In this document: piece by piece, positions 22,593 to 37,900 of the stretch
Layout: each line of letters begins with the position of its first letter
How positions within the stretch are numbered: the stretch's first letter is position 1
Position numbers and translations under genes: made by a program
Notes under the pieces: model-generated
Seen by the model: the letters and a program-made list of their open reading frames with translations, nothing else
Told to the model about the DNA's origin: nothing
Database searches by the model: none
From: Chrysomallon squamiferum
Lineage: Eukaryota > Mollusca > Gastropoda > Neomphalida > Peltospiridae
DNA: 64,000 bases
Direction: 5' to 3'
NCBI GenBank assembly: GCA_012295275.1
Contig: CM022676.1
Coordinates: 568,341 to 632,340, forward strand

Positions 22593-22650
22593 CTGAAACG
22601 ACTGTAGGTAGAACAAGTAAGTAAATCAAAATATACGGAAAGAAAAACAT
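22593..22650 (-). pseudogene. Paralogous receptor signal-peptide exon, left arm
   Basis: Fifty-eight nt with ATG and donor GTATTT read MFFFPYILIYLLVLPTVVS plus one base: the same length, phase and pattern as receptor exon 1. The frame is intact. I see no receptor exons downstream on this strand before the main gene, only the LINE, so it is probably an orphan first exon. It could in principle act as an alternative first exon for the main receptor gene, whose exons lie downstream on the same strand. Confidence 0.8.
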
Positions 22651-22915
22651 TTCTTGTTTGAAAAAGTAGACAGATCTGTCAAAATCTGTCAAAATCTGTC
22701 AAAAACAACGTTAATTAAGATGTTGATTCACTTTTTTATATATATAACATGTTGACAGATGCAGTTTATTTTTAAACCGCACTGGCGTTTGTAACAGTTG
22801 TTGTTAGTAGGTGATCGGAACGTATGACACAATAAAGATAATAAGATCAAATAAGTTTAGCTTACAAAGCGTTTTTATTAAGAATGGTGAACAATACCTT
22901 TCAGTGTGGTAGTTT
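22651..22915 (-). promoter_or_regulatory. Duplicated receptor 5' flank (left arm)
   Basis: It shares blocks with the flank of receptor exon 1 (AAGTTTAG..TACAAAG at about 22,853, and the ACCGCACTGG area). It includes a tandem TCTGTCAAAA repeat at about 22,675-22,705. Promoter activity is inference from the homology. Confidence 0.3.
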
Positions 22916-25384
22916 GCAAATCATGCATGTCAGTATGACATAATGGAAAGTACTCACATTAGTCATTCATATATATCTACCTGTCTTTCTATGTATCTAT
23001 ATATATATTTATTTATTTATATGTCTGTATACCTATCTGTCTATCTATCTAGCTCTTTTCATTTATTTATTTATTTAAAATAACATCGACATTATGTACA
23101 CTTTAGAAATGTAAGCTAAAATTACGCATAGATACGTCTATGTGTGTATATGTGTGAGTGCCTCTATTTGTTTGTGTATGTGTGTCTATGTTTGATTATG
23201 TGTGCATGCCTATGTATGTGTGTATGTGTGTGATTTTGTGAATGAATAGTGTCTGGAATATAATACACTTGAATTTTTGGTTCATCAACTATAAAATAAA
23301 AATCATACTGTTAACGGTGTTGATTAGAATAATACAGAGAGTAACTACAATACTCAGTCATTTATCAGTATGGGCGCAGTCTGAATTTAACTATTAAACA
23401 ATTTAATGAACATGAATTTTAGTATAATCCTCTCCCTTCTCTCTTCACACTTACACTTCGTTCTTGCTAATTGATTATTATAATTATGAATGGATATTTG
23501 TTTGATCTTTGCAGAATATGAACTATACCTAAGCTTCTTCATTCCTACTATATTTTCAATCTTTTTTTAAAAACACAGTCTTATCTGTTTTCCATCAAGG
23601 TGACGTGTTTAATGTGCAGTGGTCTGTGTTGTTATAATTACCTATATATATATATACTATATATGTGAATTCAGTAAACTGTAGAACTGAAAAAAGAAAA
23701 TGTTTACGTTGGAGATAATATTCTGGAGGCATTCTGAAATTTACAAAGCGTACACAAACGTCTCTTTCTTTTCGCTTTTTGTACTTTTTTTCTTCTTTTT
23801 CTTATTTATTTATTTATTATTCATTTATTATTTTATTATTAAAAAAACTCCTGTGAAATAATCATGAAATTATATTTTCTATCAGAAATTATTAAAATAT
23901 TGAATAGTTTGTTTGTATTTTTGTTTGTTATTCTTACTGTTTGATAAAATTTACTTTCTTACTGTTGTTACTACAGACACTGTTATATTATTATTGCTGC
24001 TATTATTGTTATTGCTGTTGTTGTTTGGTTATCTGTCAAACGCTGACTGTGATGTAGTTTTCACTTTGTTGTGGGCTGTTTATTTCAAACTGAGTAAAGC
24101 GGTCTGTGATAAGTATTTTTACTCCAACATGTTTAACGAATGTGAACGTTTCTACCATGAAAACAAAATCTGTTTTTCAAATGGCGAGCATTATTACCAG
24201 ACTCTACGTTCCTCAGGGTTGGATACTTTATCAAGAAGACAGTCCAATATGGTGCTACATTGATATGTCAGAATACTGCATGAAAAGATATTTGATGTTG
24301 TAATTTATATATTCAAATACAATTTAGCCAGTATTTGTCTTGTATTCAAATTTAGAGTAATTAAATGAATGAATGAATAAATAAATAAATAAATAAACCA
24401 ATAAATAAATAAATAAAGTATTTCCATAACTGTTTCTAGAACAAGAACAACGACTATTACTAATACTACTCGTAGTAGTAGTAATAATAATAACTAGATT
24501 CTGTACTACTATTGTTTTATTATGTAGAATGAAAGAAAAGTATACACGCAGAAAAACGTCGCAGTTAAACGAATCTGTACATGGTTGACACTGAAATAGT
24601 TAAAGACCTGATTCAGTTCTACTAATACGTGATGATAGGATCTTTATTTTAAACAATCATTTATTATTAGTATTTGAAGTTACAAACATCAACTAAGAAA
24701 CAGTGGAAAGATTACTATGGAACCCAGCGTGTTAGAGATCTACGACGCTATGCTGGATAATGTTAAAAAACAAAGGCAGGGCCACCACAGACTTGAAATA
24801 TACTTTATCAGAGAAATGTGAATGAAAGAAGAGTTGAGGTACAAGACGACAGTTATATGACTGTACTATATGAGTGACACATTAGAAGAAAGAAATCTTA
24901 CTGCACGTCCGTATGTTATCTCAAGGTCAAGATGTCGTGTTAGAGAATTACAAAATAGGAATGATTATAAAATGAATGCCAAATTAATGTTTCTATAGGA
25001 TCTTTGTAATCAGTATCTTCAATCTTCTTTCATTATTATTAACACAATTACATAGTTTTGAGACACACATTTGAAATTGTGACTCCTGCAATTTGTTTTC
25101 ACAATAACATCCAGTTGGCTGTGCTGAATATTAGTCCACATCAGTCCACATAGCATGCTGTGTGAGCGATTTCTGTAGCAGAATAACAACATGTCTGTTC
25201 TGAAAAGATATTTCAACATGGTGAAGTACAAGTATGTTCTGCTCACTGCATCTGACCTGTCAACATCAGCCAAACAGTGAGAACTCGACTGAAAACCTAA
25301 AAATTATTATAAAGTTCCCGTCGTCGTTGATTATGGTTTACTTGAAATTGGAACGATGTAGATTCAGCTTATTCTCTGTGTGTG

Positions 25385-25426
<42 letters not shown>

Positions 25427-25560
25427 TTAAATTCGAATGTTTACGTCTCTAACCCACGGGAAACATATTCAAATATAAATATAAAAACCAGTGAAAAAGT
25501 TACTGAAATGCTTTGAACGTGAGGACACGAACCATTCTATCAATACTCTGTGTTACCCCC

Positions 25561-25563
<3 letters not shown>

Positions 25564-25651
<88 letters not shown>

Positions 25652-25800
25652 CTCTCTCTCTGTCTGTCTGTCTGTCTCTCTCTATCTATCTCTCTGTCTC
25701 TCTGTCTGTCTCTCTCTCTCTATCTCTCTGTCTCCATCTCTATCTCTCTCTCTCTCTAACTCTCTCTCTCTTCCTCCCTCCATCGCTCCCTCCCTCTCTA
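25564..25800. repeat. (TC)n and TCTG/TATC microsatellite
   Basis: A pure TC run to about 25,645, followed by imperfect TCTG, TATC and CTCC repeats. Open frames here read Ser-Leu repeats and are not genes. Confidence 0.95.
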
Positions 25801-26142
25801 TTTTCCCCACTGACTGTTACACATGCAGCATAATTACTTTCATTTCTTAGTAAACTTTTGGTTTGGTTTTCTTTCCTTAGATCAGTAATGTCAAAATGTT
25901 TTATGTATTCTGTGGTTATGAATAGTAGATCTAGTTTTACAACGATTTATTTTCAGTTCTGACTGGTATTAAAGCATTCTCAAGCTGTTCCTATATGGCT
26001 ATTGCGCAAAGGTATTGATAGAATATACCGGTTTCATAATTGTGCTGTTTGATTTACACAGAAAAATAAAAGATAACGGTCGAGTCTCATGAGCGGGTCT
26101 CACATTTGTGAAGTCATGGCTCTCTCTTCCTCCCTCCATCGC

Positions 26143-26329
<187 letters not shown>

Positions 26330-26409
26330 GTCTCTCTATGTCTGTCTGTATGTATATATATATATTAGACTGCATATAGAATGAAGTACCTAAATATTTA
26401 TATATGTAT

Positions 26410-26720
26410 CTAAAGTCGGTCCTCGATATCACGGACCAATTGGTAGGGCGGCAACACCGGTCTGGAAAATGTCAGTACACGTAACAATTACATAGAAATA
26501 TTACACAATAATGTAACAACAATATTCAAGCATAGAAACAAAGTCAACAAGGAAAAATGCACAGTAGACAAATATTGACTAGGCTTGGTAAAATTTGTTA
26601 GCTTTTATGAATGTTATGGGTGCAACTGTGAAATTTACTTTGACCTTGGTGGAAGGTTGCAGTGATTTTACAGTGGGACTCAGAATAAATTAATACACCC
26701 CAGAGGTAATGTTTTAAGCG
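26410..26720. other. Unclassified, possibly transposon-derived block
   Basis: GC-richer unique sequence starting near CGGTCCTCGATATCACGGAC and ending near TTTAAGCGGGAAATTGCGG, without a coding frame. The appearance is that of a non-autonomous element or its end, but no terminal repeats are clear. Confidence 0.25.
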
Positions 26721-27835
26721 GGAAATTGCGGTAAGTCCATAATTTGTAATTTTTTGCAGATTACTATACATATATTTGATACTTCGTTATTATTATTGCT
26801 AAATTTTATTTATTTATTTACTTATTTATTATTTGTTTATTTATTTATTTATTTCTTGAACGTAAGAAAGATGAATGTTATTTATATCACTGCATTTGGG
26901 CTTCTCTTCAAACTACATTTTGAAAAAATGAATATAATCACACACACACACACACGGCATATTTTTACAGAACATTTCAGCTATCGTGTAGCTTTGTTTT
27001 AAATAAATAATAAAATGGGGTTGTGTTTTTATTTTAATACAAAAACGTTCGTTTGTAAAAAAATAAACGTAAATACGTAACGCACTTCACCTTGTAAGTT
27101 GTTAGAAAACCGTTTTGTGTTTTCACTCGACCAGTCTGAACGTAATAAAGTACTAAGTGAAGTGCCTACGATAACAATGTGTTTCCCAACCTAATAATTC
27201 GACAAAATAAATTTACAATTCGGCTTTGAAAGTAAATTTTGGAAATTTGTAAAGATTTTTTTTTATTAGTATTACACATAATTTTGTTCTGGTTTTTAAT
27301 CTAGTGTAGAGGTGTTACGCGGTCTTCATGTTTCGCCACTTTCAAAACATATGAAATGTACCAGAACAGCGGAGTTCACTGTTTTTTCTACAGTAAAAAC
27401 GAATCCTGTATTAAGATAATATAGCTACAGTTTGAAAATAGAACTGAAAACGAATGCTTTCATGATAGAAACAAAATAAATAATCGACTTTTTTATTATA
27501 ATTTTCCACAAAAGGGCAGTATCATTATCAATAATTTTAAATAACAACTGGAAGCTTTGTTAATTCATCTCAGATTTAGGAAATTATTGTTTTTAATTTT
27601 TAACTCACCAGAGTTGTATCTTGGAATACTTTAATAAACTGGGACAGCTTTTAGATTACGTCGTAAACTGCAGTTAAAAATTTGAAAATTTACTGGTGGC
27701 TGGACTAAATTCATTTTATTTTGTCTGTTTATTACATTCCATTTTTTGTGTTTGGTTTTTACTGTTAAAACTAACCATCTGCTGCAAACAAATTTCATCT
27801 GAAAATATCACTGAAAATGACAAATTCCTGAAATA

Positions 27836-27960
<125 letters not shown>

Positions 27961-28104
27961 AATAAGATGTTATCGTATTGGGATGCTTTTTTAGTTACTT
28001 GATTATTATTATTATTATTATTGTCATCATCATCATCATCATCATCATCACCATAAACATCATCATGATTATTATTACTATTATCAACATCTAAGTTGCA
28101 AACC

Positions 28105-28968
28105 ACTAAGACATATAAAATTAGAAAAGAAAAACACATGAAAACCAGAATAAGAGTTGTGCATGCTGCTGTTATTCTTGAAGCCAGAGTGCTTGGGCGT
28201 GTGTGGAAGGCTGTTAAAATTTAAACTCAAACACATCATACCCATATCGTTTTTCAACTACGCAATTCTTATATGTATATGTGTGCATATGTATATACTA
28301 CATTTTGGTTAGTTTACAAGATACATGAAGCTTACTTGCTGGTGTGTAATCTTTTGTTAGTGTGATCCAGCAAAGATTGTTATTAGCCTAGTAATATATA
28401 TATATAACAATCAAACGATGAAAACTAGATGAGTAAAAGTAGATATAGGCTATCACCCACTCACTCAACTGTTTCTTTTAATTTTAATTTCTTTTATTTT
28501 TTATATTTATTGCCAAGGCTCAATGCTTCTATTTGTGTGTGTTAACGTACGACTAGCATCCAAGCTGGCGATAGGCATGCACACAGATTTGCACGTGCAG
28601 TGGGTCAGACTGAGTGTCAAATAGTTATAAATATCATCTGTTTCTTTGTTGTTGTTTTTTGGTCATTACTATTCACATATTTTCCCCCAAAAGCGCAGTA
28701 CATTGTTCATTGTTGAGTGATTTATTTTTTAGGATATTGATGTTCTCATCTCAGTACCCACTATTTTGGGTTTTAATTGTTATTGTTGGGATGTTGCAAA
28801 CGCAGTTGCCAACTACCTATTTTTCACTTTTTGTGTGAAAATGGCTTTCGTACAGCGTATCATGTGTGCATTTACAATATCTTGTACCTGGTTAGTGAAG
28901 GAAGGTTATCGTGAAATACTAGGAACATATCTTAAAGCATACTGAGTTCGCTTTACATTATTACTTAA
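28105..28968. repeat. Third, partial copy of the arm segment
   Basis: Same orientation as 46,895-47,745 and inverted relative to 21,540-22,290. It begins at AGACATATAAAATTAGAAAA and ends at GAGTTCGCTTTACATTATTA, where the arms continue into the LINE but this copy runs straight into the GTAAGT satellite. It carries insertions of its own (for example around 28,740-28,775). Confidence 0.88.
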
Positions 28969-29549
28969 GTAAGTACGTAAATAATTATCTGCGTCAGTAA
29001 GAAGGTAAGGCCGTGAATAATTACGAAGTAAGTAAGAAAGTTAGTTCGTAAAGAAATACCTAAGTAAGATAGAAAATAAGTACGTAAATAATACGTAAGT
29101 ATGAAAGAAGGTAAGTACATAAATAATATCCTAAGTCATAAAGAAATTAAGTACGTAAATAATTTCCTAAGTAACAATTAAATAAAAGAAAGTAGGTTAC
29201 ATAAATAATTATCTAAGTGAGAAAGAACGTACGTGAATAAGTAATAAAGAAAGTAAGGACGTAGACAATTACCTATGCAAGTAGGAAAGTAACTACCTAA
29301 ATAATTACCTGAGTAAGAAAGAAATAAAGTATCTTGGTAACTTAGATCGCGTATTAGTAAGTATATACGGAAGGAAGAGTCTACTTAAGTAGGTACCTGA
29401 GGAAGAGTCTAATTAAGTAGGTTTGTGACTGACTAATTATATAAGTAAGTGATTCGGTAAGTAATTAAGGACATAAGTAAGTAAGTGTTTAAGTGATATA
29501 AATAAGTATATACAACCATATATTAAATTGTAAGTAAGTAATTAAACTG

Positions 29550-30990
<1,441 letters not shown>

Positions 30991-33539
30991 AATTAAGGAC
31001 GTAAATAATCACCTATGAAAGAAAGAAAGAAACAATTGCCTAAGTAAGTAGGAAAGCAAGTAACTACTTGAATAATTACCTAAGTAAGTGAGAATATATG
31101 TGCATACAAAATTAACTAAGTAAGGAAGAAAGCAAGTAAGTACGTAAATAATTACCTAAGTAGGAAAGAAAAAAGAACTACGTAAATAATTACCTATGTA
31201 AGAAAGTAAGTATATACATTAAGACTTATCTAAGTAAGAAAGAAGGTAAGTACGTAAGTAATTCATTAAGTAAGGATGAAAGCAAGTAAGTACGTATATA
31301 ATTACATATATAAGAAAGTAAGTAAGTAGGTAAACAGTTACATAAGAAAGCAAGAAAGGAAGAAAGTACGAGAATAAATACCTAAGTAAGCAAGAAAGCA
31401 AGTAAGTACGTGAATAATTACCTAATTAAGTGATAATGTTAGTAAGTACATTATCAATTACCTATGTAAGAAACAATGGAGGTAAGTACCTAATTACTTA
31501 CCTAATTTAGTAAGAAAGCAAGTAAGTACGTAAATAATTATCTGTGTAAGAAAGTATGTAAGTACATAAATATATCAATACTTGAGAAGGTAAGTAAGTA
31601 CTTTCAAAATTACCTAAGTAAGAAAGAAAGTAAGAACGTAAATAATTTACTAAGTAAGCACCAATGCAAGAAAGTAAGTAAATAATTACCTAAGTAAGTC
31701 AGAAAGTCAGTAGGAACCATAACACATTCCTAAGAAAGTAAGAAAGCAAGTAAATTCGTGAATAATTACCCAAGTAAGTGAGAATGTAAGTAAGGACATT
31801 AACAATTATCCAAGTAAGAAACAAAATAAGTCAGTACGTAAATAAGGAAGAAAAAAAGTAAGTACGTAAATACTTACCTAAGAACGTTAGAATGTAAGTA
31901 AGTGCATTAATAAGTATCTGTGTAAGAAAGTAAGTACATAAATATATCAGTACATGAGAAAGTAAGTAATTATCTAACTATACAATAAAGCAAGTAAATA
32001 AATTACGTATGTAAGGAAGAAAGAGAAGAGTAAGTACGAAAACAAATTACCTAAGTAAGTAAGAAAGTAAATAAGTGCATTAACAATTATCTAAGTAAAA
32101 ATGAAAGTAAGCAAGTAGGAAAATAATTATCTAAGTAAGTGAGCAAGTATGTAGGGACCAGAACAAGTACCTAAGTAAGCAAGAAAGCAAGCAAGTACGT
32201 AAATTATTACCTAAGTAGGTGAACATTTGATTAAGTATATTAATAATTATCTAAGTAAGAAAGAAAGAAATTAAGAAAGTAAATATTTAACTAAGTAAGC
32301 AAGAAAGGAAGTAACCACGTAAATAAATACCTGAGTAAGTGAGAAAGTAAGTAGGTACCATGACAAATACCTAAAAAGAAAGTACGTAAATAATTTCCTA
32401 AGAAAGCAAGTAAGTAAGAAAATAATTAACTAAGTAAGTACGTAAACAATTACGTAAGTAAGCAAGTAAACAATTAGGTACGTAACTAATTATTATATAA
32501 AGAAAAAAGATAGTAAGTAAATAAATAATTACATAAGTAAGCAAGCAAGCAAGTAAATAAAGTATGTATGTATGAAAATAATTACCTAAGTAAGTGAAAA
32601 TATAAATATGTACATTAGCAATTATCTAAGTAAGAAATAAAGTAAGTAAGTAAGGAAATACTTTCCTAAGTAAGTGAGAAAGTTATTAGGAACGATAACA
32701 AATACCTAAGTAAGCAAGAAAGCATGTAAGTAAGTAAATATGTACCTAAATAAGTGAGAATGTAAGTAAGTACATTACCAATTATCAAAGTAAGAAAGAA
32801 TCTCAGCAAGTACATAACTAATTACCTAAGTAAGAAAGAAAGATAGTGAATACATAAATAATTATCTAAGCAAGGAAGAAACTAAGAACGTACATAATAA
32901 CCTAAGTACATGAGAAAGTAAGTAGGTACCTTAACAATTACCTAAGTAAGAAAGAAAGTATATATATATATAAATAAGTTCCTAAGTAAGAAAAAGTAAG
33001 TGAGTACGTAAATAATTACCTAAGTAACTGAGAATATAATTATGCACATTAGCAATTATCTAAGAAAGAAAGGAAGAAAGAAAGTAAGTACGTAAGTAGT
33101 TTCCTAAGAAAGAAAAAAGTAAGTATATATAATTACCTAAGTAAGTGAGAAAGTAACTATATACCTTAACAATTAAGACAGAAAACAAGTAAGACAGAAA
33201 ACAAGTAAGTACGGATATAATTTACTAAGTCAGCAAGAAAGTAAGTAAATACGTAAAAACTTACTTAACTCGGTATGTAAGCTACTAAGTACGTAACTAA
33301 TTACATAAGTAAGGAAGAAAGATAGTAAGTACAGAAATAATGACCTAACTAAGGAAGGAAGCAAGTGCGTACGTATATAATTACCTAAGTATGTGAGAAA
33401 GTAAGTAGATACATTAAAAATTACCTAAGTAAGAACAAACTATGTAAATAATTTCATAAGAATGAAAGTAAGTGAGTACGTAAATAATTACCTAATTAAG
33501 AGAGAAAGCAGGTAAGTACATTAACAATTACATAAGTAA

Positions 33540-34870
33540 GTGAGAAAGTAAGTAGGTACCTTAATAATTACCTATGTAAGAAAGAAACGAATTAAATATG
33601 TAAAAGATTACATAAGTGAGCAAGAAAGAATGTTATTGCATACATAATTACATAACTCAATGAGAAAGTAAGTAGGTAACTTAATAATTACATAAGTAAG
33701 AAAGAAAGTAAGTAAGTACGTAAGTAATTTCTAAGTAGGCAAGTAAGCTATTAAGGAAGTAAGTATGTACCTTAATTAATTACCCAAGTAAGAAAGAAAG
33801 TAAGTACATTAACAATTGTCTAAGTAAGAAAGAAAAAAGTAAGTTCGTAAATAATTCCCTAAATAAGAAAGAAAGCAAGTATGTAGGTAAAGAATTACCT
33901 AAGTAAGTAAGAAATTAAGTACATTAACAATTACTTAAGTAAGAATACGTAAATGGCTATCTAAGAAAGAAAGAAAGCAAGTCAGTACGAAAATAATTAC
34001 ATAAGTATGTGAGAACGTAAGTAAGAACCATAACAAATACCTAAGATAACAAGAAATTAAGTAAATACGTAAATAATTACATAAATAAGCGAAACAACAA
34101 CTAAGTACGTAAATAATTATATAAGTAAGTGAGAATTTAAGTACACTAACATTTATCTCAGTAAAAGAGAAAGAAAGTAAGTTCTTAAATAATTAAGTAA
34201 GAAAGAAAGTAAGTAGGTACCTTAATAATTACCTATGTAAGAAAGAATGTAATTCAATATGTAAAAGATTACATAAGTGAGCAAGAAAGAATGTTATTGC
34301 ATACATAATTACATAACTCAGTGAGAAAGTAAGTAGGTAACTTAATAATTACATAAGTAAGAAAGAAAGTAAGTAAGTACGTAAGTAATTTCTAAGTAGG
34401 CAAGTAAGCTATTAAGGAAGTAAGTATGTACCTTAATTAATTACCCAAGTAAGAAAGAAAGTAAGTACATTAACAATTGTCTAAGTAAGAAAGAAAAAAG
34501 TAAGTTCGTAAATAATTCCCTAAATAAGAAAGAAAGCAAGTATGTAGGTAAAGAATTACCTAAGTAAGTAAGAAATTAAGTACATTAACAATTACTTAAG
34601 TAAGAATACGTAAATGGCTATCTAAGGAAGAAAGAAAGCAAGTCAGTACGAAAATAATTACATAAGTATGTGAGAAACTAAGTAAGAACCATAACAAATA
34701 CCTAAGATAACAAGAAATTAAGTAAATACGTAAATAATTACATAAATAAGCGAAACAACAAGTAAGTACGTAAATAATTATATAAGTAAGTGAGAATTTA
34801 AGTACACTAACATTTTTCTCAGTAAAAGAGAAAGAAAGTAAGTTCTTAAATAATTAAGTAAGAAAGAAAG
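33540..34870. repeat. 660-bp tandem duplication within the satellite
   Basis: Blocks repeat at a distance of 660 bp, for example AACAATTGTCTAAGTAAG at about 33,813 and 34,473, with the following TTCCCTAAATAAG and ACGTAAATGGCTATCTAAG blocks in the same order. The copies differ by only a few bases, so this is a recent segmental duplication within the array. Confidence 0.85.
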
Positions 34871-34999
34871 TAAGTACATTAAGAATTAACTAAGTAAGAA
34901 AGAAAAAAAAAGTTCGTTAATTATCTCAGTAAAAGAAAGAAAGTAGGAACGTAAATAATTACGTAAAGTAAAGAAAAACACAAGTAAATACGTAAATAA

Positions 35000-37900
35000 T
35001 TACCTAAGAACCTGAGAATGCAAGTAAGTACATTAACAATTGTCTAAGAAAAATAAAAACTTACTACTTAAATAAATAATGAGATAAGTAAGCAAGGAAA
35101 CAAGTAACTAAGAAAGTGAGAATGCAAGTCAGTACATTAACAATTATGTGAGTAAGAATGTAAGTAAGTACTTAGCTAATGACCTAAGTTAGCAAGGAAG
35201 AGAATAAGTAAGTAAATAGTAACCTAAGTAAGTACATTACCAATTATCTAAATAACAAATAAATTAAGTAAGTAAGTAAATAATGACCTAAGTAAGCAAG
35301 GATGCAACTTTCTAAGGAAGTGAGAATGGAAGTAAGTACATTAACAATTATCTAAGTAATAAATAAATTAAGTAATTACGTAAATAATGACCTAAGTAAG
35401 CAAGGAAGCAAGTACCTAACTAAGAGTGAATGCAAGTCAGTACATTTACAATTATGTGACTAAGAATGTAAGTAACTACTTAATTAATGTGCTAGGTTAG
35501 CAAGTAAGCGACTAAGTTAGTAAATAGTAACCTAAGTAAATACAATAACAATTATCTAACTAAGAAAGAAAGTAAGTAAGTACGTAAATAATGATCTAAG
35601 TTGGCAAGGAAGCGAGCAACTAGGTGAAAATGCAAATTTGTACATTAACAATTATCTCAGTAACAACGTAAGTAAGTACGTAAATAATGACCAAAGTAAG
35701 CAAGGATGAAGCTTACTTAGTTAGTGAGAATGCAAGTAAGTACGTTAACAATTATCTAAGTAAGAAATAAATTTAGTACTTACCTAAATAATGACCTAAG
35801 TAAGCAAGGAAACAAGTAACTAAGAAAGTGAGAATGCAAGTCAGTACATTAACAATTATGTGAGTAAGAATGTAAGTAAGTACTTAGCTAATGACCTAAG
35901 TTAGCAAGGAAGAGAATAAGTAAGTAAATAGTAACCTAAGTAAGTACATTACCAATTATCTAAATAAAAATAAATTAAGTAAGTAAGTAAATAATGACCT
36001 AAGTAAGCAAGGATGCAACTTTCTAAGGAAGTGAGAATGGAAGTAAGTACATTAACAATTATCTAAGTAATAAAAAGAATGTAAGTAAATTACGTAAATA
36101 ATGACCTAAAGATAAGGAAGCAAGTAAACTTAATTACCTAACTAAGAGAGAGAATGCAAGTAAGTACATTTACAATTATACTAAAGTAAAACTAATTTAT
36201 TAACTTACTAAAATTAATTAACTAAAAGCAACCTAACTAAGTTAGTAAAAGTAAAAGTAAGTAAATAACAACAATAACAATTATCTAATTAAGAAAATAA
36301 GTAAGTAAGTAAATAATGATCTAAGATTGCAACAATTATCTAAGTAAGAAATAAATTTAGTACTTACCTAAATAATGACCTAAGTAAGCAAGGAAACAAG
36401 TAACTAAGAAAGTGAGAATGCAAGTCAGTACATTAACAATTATGTGAGTAAGAATGTAAGTAAGTACTTAGCTAATGACCTAAGTTAGCAAGTAAGCGAC
36501 TAAGTTAGTAAATAGTAACCTAAGTAAATACAATAACAATTATCTAACTAAGAAAGAAAGTAAGTAAGTACGTAAATAATGATCTAAGTTGGCAAGGAAG
36601 CGAGCAACTAGGTGAAAATGCAAATTTGTACATTAACAATTATCTCAGTAACAACGTATGTAAGTACGTAAATAATGACTTAAGTAAGCAAGGATGGAAC
36701 TTACTTAAGTCGTGAGAATGCAAGGTAGTACGTTAACAATTATCTGAGTAAGAAATAAATTTAGTACTTACCTAAATAATGACCTAAGTAAGCAAGGAAG
36801 CAAGTACCTAAGTAAGAGAGAATGACAGTCAGTACATTGACAATTATGTGAATAAGAATGTAAGTAAGTACTTAATTAATATCCTAGGTTAGCAAGTAAG
36901 CGAGTAAGTTAGTAAATAGCAACCTAAGTAAATACAATAACAATTATCTAACTAAGAAAGAAAGTAAGTAAGTACGTAAATAATGATCTAAGTTGGGAAG
37001 GAAGCGAGCAACTAAGTGAAAATGCAAATTTGTACATTAACAATTATCTCAGTAACAACGTAAGTAAGTACGTAAATAATGACCAAAGTAAGCAAGAATG
37101 CAGCTTACTTAGTTAGTGAGAATGCAAGTAAGTACGTTAACAATTATCTAAGTAAGAAATAAATTTAGTACTTACCTAAATAATGACCTAAGTAAGCAAG
37201 GAAACAAGTAACTAAGAAAGTGAGAATGCAAGTCAGTACATTAACAATTATGTGAGTAAGAATGTAAGTAAGTACTTAGCTAATGACCTAAGTTAGCAAG
37301 GAAGAGAATAAGTAAGTAAATAGTAACCTAAGTAAGTACATTACCAATTATCTAAATAACAAATAAATTAAGTAAGTAAGTAAATAATGACCTAAGTAAG
37401 CAAGGATGCAACTTTCTAAGGAAGTGAGAATGGAAGTAAGTACATTAACAATTATCTAAGTAATAAATAAATTAAGTAATTACGTAAATAATGACCTAAG
37501 TAAGCAAGGAAGCAAGTACCTAACTAAGAGAGAATGCAAGTCAGTACATTTACAATTATGTGACTAAGAATGTAAGTAACTACTTAATTAATGTGCTAGG
37601 TTAGCAAGTAAGCGACTAAGTTAGTAAATAGTAACCTAAGTAAATACAATAACAATTATCTAACTAAGAAAGAAAGTAAGTAAGTACGTAAATAATGATC
37701 TAAGTTGGCAAGGAAGCGAGCAACTAGGTGAAAATGCAAATTTGTACATTAACAATTATCTCAGTAACAACGTATGTAAGTACGTAAATAATGACTTAAG
37801 TAAGCAAGGATGGAACTTACTTAGTTCGTGAGAATGCAAGGTAGTACGTTAACAATTATCTGAGTAAGAAATAAATTTAGTACTTACCTAAATAATGACC

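Larger units (their letters stand above)
18440..23636. repeat. Left arm of a large inverted repeat (5.2 kb)
   Basis: This arm matches 45,515-50,832 in reverse complement over its full length. It includes the LINE, the duplicated signal-peptide exon and flank, and microsatellites. Homology stops at about 18,440 (TTTACTACT.. side) and at about 23,636 (GTGTTGTTATA side). The arms differ by scattered substitutions and small indels, so they are diverged copies rather than identical sequence. Confidence 0.9.

Noticed and set aside
23913-24303. Two overlapping plus-strand open frames with cysteine-rich segments
   Set aside because: No recognisable domain, splice-site context or homology inside the window. 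Noted in the region entry only.
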